A stretch of 32,270 bases of DNA, taken from NCBI GenBank assembly GCA_003223515.1, contig QHVI01000093.1, forward strand, positions 1 through 32,270, given 5' to 3'. A program made the translations under genes and the position numbers. The DNA is from Candidatus Angelobacter sp. Gp1-AA117 (GTDB lineage Bacteria > Acidobacteriota > Terriglobia > Terriglobales > Acidobacteriaceae). The notes beneath the pieces were generated by a model, which worked only from the letters and a program-made list of their open reading frames with translations, ran no database searches and was not told where the DNA came from. Every line of letters begins with the position of its first letter. The first letter of the stretch is position 1. Below, piece after piece: positions 29,900 through 32,270 of this stretch.

Positions 29900-31183
29900 T
29901 TACGAGTAGTTGTTGAAAGCGCGAATCGCGGCGGAGTGGATCAAGATTTGGCTTACTTTCAGCCAGATCAGCCAATGATCATTCTCTCTGGATGCCAGAT
30001 CAAAGAGAGAAAAAGCCTGGGCCGTTTCACCAGCCGATGCTTCGGCAAATCCCAAAACATAGCGAGAGACATACCTCTTCATACTCAACTCCTGCAGTTG
30101 GGCACGGACCTTCAGCGCATCTTTCACCTTTCTTATGGCTCCAAAACTATCAGCGCGGACAGCAAGCATTGTGGCATATACTTCTTCTCCAATACAGCGG
30201 TCCAGCGCCTGAAAGGATTTCTTGTATTGCCCCATTCGGGCATAAGCACCTCCCAGCATCAGGTAGGCCCGCGAATACCCAGGATCGTATTTCAGCGCGG
30301 CCAGCAACTGGGCCTCACAGTCTTTATATTCCCGGGCATAGTAAAAAGTCTGGGCGATATCGGTGCGGAGAAGCATTGATGCAGGATCGATCTCCTGAGC
30401 ACGCCTGAGAATCGCCAGTGCCTCATCAACACGCTGAAACGCAGTAAGAAACTCCGAGTACCAGTGGTATGCAAGAAGATCGCCAGGACATCTCTCAATC
30501 ACCTGCTGAAAATTCAGTTCAGCGCGCCTCCAGTCGTAATCAAAGTGACAATGCAGATAGCCGAGCGGCGTAAATGCGGCATAGGAGCGAGTGTCGAGTT
30601 CCAGTGCTGCAAGCACTGCGGCCTGAACTTTTGGCAAGACCTCCGCGGGCGCCATACCTCCCATACTCATGGAAAGGCAATAGGCGTTGGCGAGGTTGAC
30701 GTAAGCAGATACATTCGCAGGATCATAACGTTTGGCCCGCTCACACCAGCGAATGGCAGCCGAGAGCGACTGCGAAGTGCGCATGCTCAGGAGCTTATAA
30801 ATAGAGCGGGTAAAACGCGAATCTATCGGACATCTGGCATCCTCCCGCACAGAGTCGTCATGTACCCGGGAAAGTTCTTCCCTGCGTACATCCATGACAA
30901 ATTGGTATCCACGGTGGGGAATGGTGGCAATGTAGTGATCTGAACTGCAAGCCTGCAGCTTGTGCCGCAGCAAAAAGACGGTTTGTGTGAGATTGGCTTC
31001 GCCCACGTTCACTCCGGGCCACACCGCCTCTCTCAATTCTTCTTTGGCGACAATTCTTTCCGAATGCCTGACCAGGAAGAGCAATACTTCAAACACTTTG
31101 GGGGGAAGCTGTAGCGGGCGCTCCTCATAAGAAACATGCCTGTGAATGGGATCAAGAGCGAACAGGCCGAACCGGAAGAGCAT
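29900..31183 (-). CDS. Winged-helix (OmpR/CadC-type) regulator with TPR-like C-terminus
   Basis: A 427-residue cytoplasmic protein. Residues 1-100 are an OmpR/PhoB-type winged helix (FALDPIHRHVSYEERPLQLP, then VFEVLLFLVRHSERIVAKEE and TIPHRGYQFV). The rest is built from helical repeats typical of TPRs (for example ANVSAYVNLANAYCLS, AELNFQQVIERCPGDLLAYH, YSRAYLMLGGAYARMGQYKK). There is no transmembrane segment between them, unlike CadC. This arrangement is common in Acidobacteriota; targets and signals are not known. ATG 31183 has AGGAGG upstream. It is transcribed away from the truncated secreted-protein gene; the 31184-31466 gap holds no other feature that I can see. Confidence 0.85.
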   Translation of the reverse strand: MLFRFGLFALDPIHRHVSYEERPLQLPPKVFEVLLFLVRHSERIVAKEELREAVWPGVNVGEANLTQTVFLLRHKLQACSSDHYIATIPHRGYQFVMDVRREELSRVHDDSVREDARCPIDSRFTRSIYKLLSMRTSQSLSAAIRWCERAKRYDPANVSAYVNLANAYCLSMSMGGMAPAEVLPKVQAAVLAALELDTRSYAAFTPLGYLHCHFDYDWRRAELNFQQVIERCPGDLLAYHWYSEFLTAFQRVDEALAILRRAQEIDPASMLLRTDIAQTFYYAREYKDCEAQLLAALKYDPGYSRAYLMLGGAYARMGQYKKSFQALDRCIGEEVYATMLAVRADSFGAIRKVKDALKVRAQLQELSMKRYVSRYVLGFAEASAGETAQAFSLFDLASRENDHWLIWLKVSQILIHSAAIRAFNNYS

Positions 31184-31466
31184 GGCTGTCCTCCTGGCGA
31201 TACATCAATACCATGCCTTCATGGCTTGATCATCGTCATGAGTCATTAGACGAGACGAAACGTAAGTTGTTTCTGAAATAGCAGAATAAAAATTGAGAAA
31301 AATTGAAGACACTCTTTAGGCCAGCTCCGCTATTATCCGGCTCATGAATTAAACAATCACGCAAAGATTATCCGGGGGAGGAATTCCCTTGAAGCATATT
31401 GATCGCTTCGATGGTATTCCATCCTGTTGCCGGTTATATCTGCCTTGGAGAAGGGTGGTAGTCGTA

Positions 31467-32106
31467 ATGAGCAAGCTAATACACTTTCACATACGTAATT
31501 TACTGATCATTGTAGTTTCATTCCTGACATGCGGAAGTATGCAGGCACAAGTTACCTGGACATCCAGTCAGGCCGATAATTTCGGGGTTACCGGCCCTCT
31601 AAGTTCCCTGCCAGCGGCACAGGTGATTTCCAGCACCAATACTGCACCATTTGAAGCAGAACCTCCGCAAAATGCCGCAGCCAATAACGGCGCACAGGAC
31701 ATCGCGCTGCAATCAACCCACATCTCCATGCCGGTGGTAGCGGATCTATCGACATTTTCCGGGATTGGACTGGGGACAATAGGGTTTTCAGAAATGGCTT
31801 ACCCGTCCGATGTAAACGGCGCCGTGGGCAGCACTCAATATGTGCAATGGGTCAATCTGGCATTCGCGGTCTTCCGCAAATCCGATCATGCCATGGTGCT
31901 GGGTCCGCTGACCGGGAATACACTTTTCCAATCCCTGGGCGACCATCCTTGCGCTCACAACAATGATGGAGACCCGATCGTCCAGTATGACAAGCTGAAT
32001 AACCGCTGGATCCTTATGCAAATATCGCATTCAAACCACAACACACAAGGATATTGGCAGTGTGTTGCCGTATCGCAAACCTCGGATGCTACAGGAATGT
32101 ATAACG
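31467..32106 (+). pseudogene. Secreted protein of unknown function, truncated by an insertion sequence
   Basis: ATG 31467 starts a signal peptide (IRNLLIIVVSFLTCGSMQAQ) followed by about 190 residues with EMAYPSDVNGAVGSTQYVQW, FRKSDHAMVLGPLTGNTLF and DPIVQYDKLNNRWILMQIS, blocks known from larger secreted proteins of Acidobacteriota and other soil bacteria, usually beta-rich and several hundred residues longer. The frame continues only to ATGMYN and then enters the IS end at 32107, where a TGA soon follows. An in-frame start at 31389 is less likely because it places about 26 polar residues ahead of the signal. The rest of the gene presumably lies beyond the IS. Confidence 0.7.
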
Positions 32107-32270
32107 GGCTCTGAGCAGGAATCTGTAAGAGAGGCCGTATTTTGCTGGGGTAGGCTAAACTCTGAGTTTGCCAACCGACAATGAATTCACGAGAATCCTG
32201 GACTGGCCCGGATATCGGGTTTATCGCCACGAGATTGATGAGGGGAGCAAGGAACTCAAGCTTTGGATTC
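32107..32270 (+). mobile_element. Left end of an ISL3-family insertion sequence
   Basis: GGCTCTGAGCAGGAATCTGT (32107-32126) resembles the GGCTCT-type terminal repeat of ISL3 elements and begins exactly where the upstream protein loses its expected continuation. A transposase start follows about 60 bp later. The right end and the 8-bp target duplication are outside the window. Confidence 0.65.
32168..32270 (+). CDS. ISL3-family transposase, N-terminal fragment
   Basis: From TTG 32168 (an in-frame CTG lies at 32162 and a stop at 32156) the frame stays open to the window end and encodes LPTDNEFTRILDWPGYRVYR and then HEIDEGSKELKLWI. The WPGYRVYR...LKLWI pattern is the start of ISL3-type transposases, just before their zinc-binding region. 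Only 34 residues are visible; no ATG is available, so TTG is the likely start. Confidence 0.7.
   Translation, partial: MPTDNEFTRILDWPGYRVYRHEIDEGSKELKLWI

Overview
The window looks like an Acidobacteriota (Terriglobia-type) chromosome. The evidence is a long Oar-like TonB-dependent receptor with an N-terminal carboxypeptidase-regulatory-like domain, a winged-helix/TPR transcription factor, a TIGR03663-type membrane protein, and short inverted-repeat hairpin elements scattered between genes. This is inference from family content; no rRNA or tRNA is present to confirm it. Both ends are cut by insertion sequences: an ISKra4-family tail on the left, and an ISL3-family element on the right that splits a secreted-protein gene.

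Bases 466-12330 form a type III CRISPR-Cas island. A stand-alone cas6 (+) sits left of a short array. A tight minus-strand operon (cas10, csm2-like, csm3, csm4, TIR-SAVED) encodes a compact Csm-type complex. Its Cas10 keeps the GGDD cyclase motif but has no HD nuclease domain. No csm5, cas1 or cas2 is in the window. Facing the operon, and ending only 24 bases from it, is a gene read here as CARF + HEPN-like (R-x4-H) + mCpol, i.e. a ring-nucleotide sensor, a possible RNase and a minimal CRISPR polymerase in one chain. The locus therefore appears to hold two nucleotide cyclases (Cas10, mCpol) and two ligand-sensing domains (SAVED, CARF), linked to NAD-cleaving TIR and HEPN-type output. This is the most unusual system in the window.

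Two plus-strand arrays are present (3 repeats/2 spacers, and 11 repeats/10 spacers), plus a degenerate reverse mini-array upstream of cas10. A leader-like module of about 110 bp recurs at least seven times. It repeatedly follows a truncated terminal repeat, and ends as a tandem run against nagA. A ribbon-helix-helix gene and a small two-TM gene lie between the cas operon and the main array. Between the array and nagA is a stretch of over 1 kb without genes that holds a promoter/boxA/hairpin candidate ncRNA and hairpin elements.

Bases 12312-29710 form a chitin/N-acetylglucosamine (GlcNAc) utilisation locus: nagA, a GH3 N-acetylhexosaminidase (nagZ-like), a LacI-family regulator, a ROK sugar kinase, a TonB-dependent receptor, an SSS symporter, a broken SIS-domain glucosamine-6-phosphate deaminase gene, an Agl23-like membrane protein, and two secreted GH18 chitinases, one with a chitin-binding module and Ser-Pro linkers. 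Seven near-palindromic sites close to TTAAANCGNTTTAA lie in the promoter regions of the nagZ, kinase, receptor and both chitinase genes, so one LacI-type regulon is likely. The inferred flow is chitin -> secreted GH18 -> oligomers through the TonB receptor -> GH3 -> GlcNAc by SSS -> kinase -> NagA -> GlcN-6-P, where the local deaminase gene is disrupted.

The right end (29900-32270) carries the winged-helix/TPR regulator, a truncated secreted protein and the start of an ISL3-family transposase.
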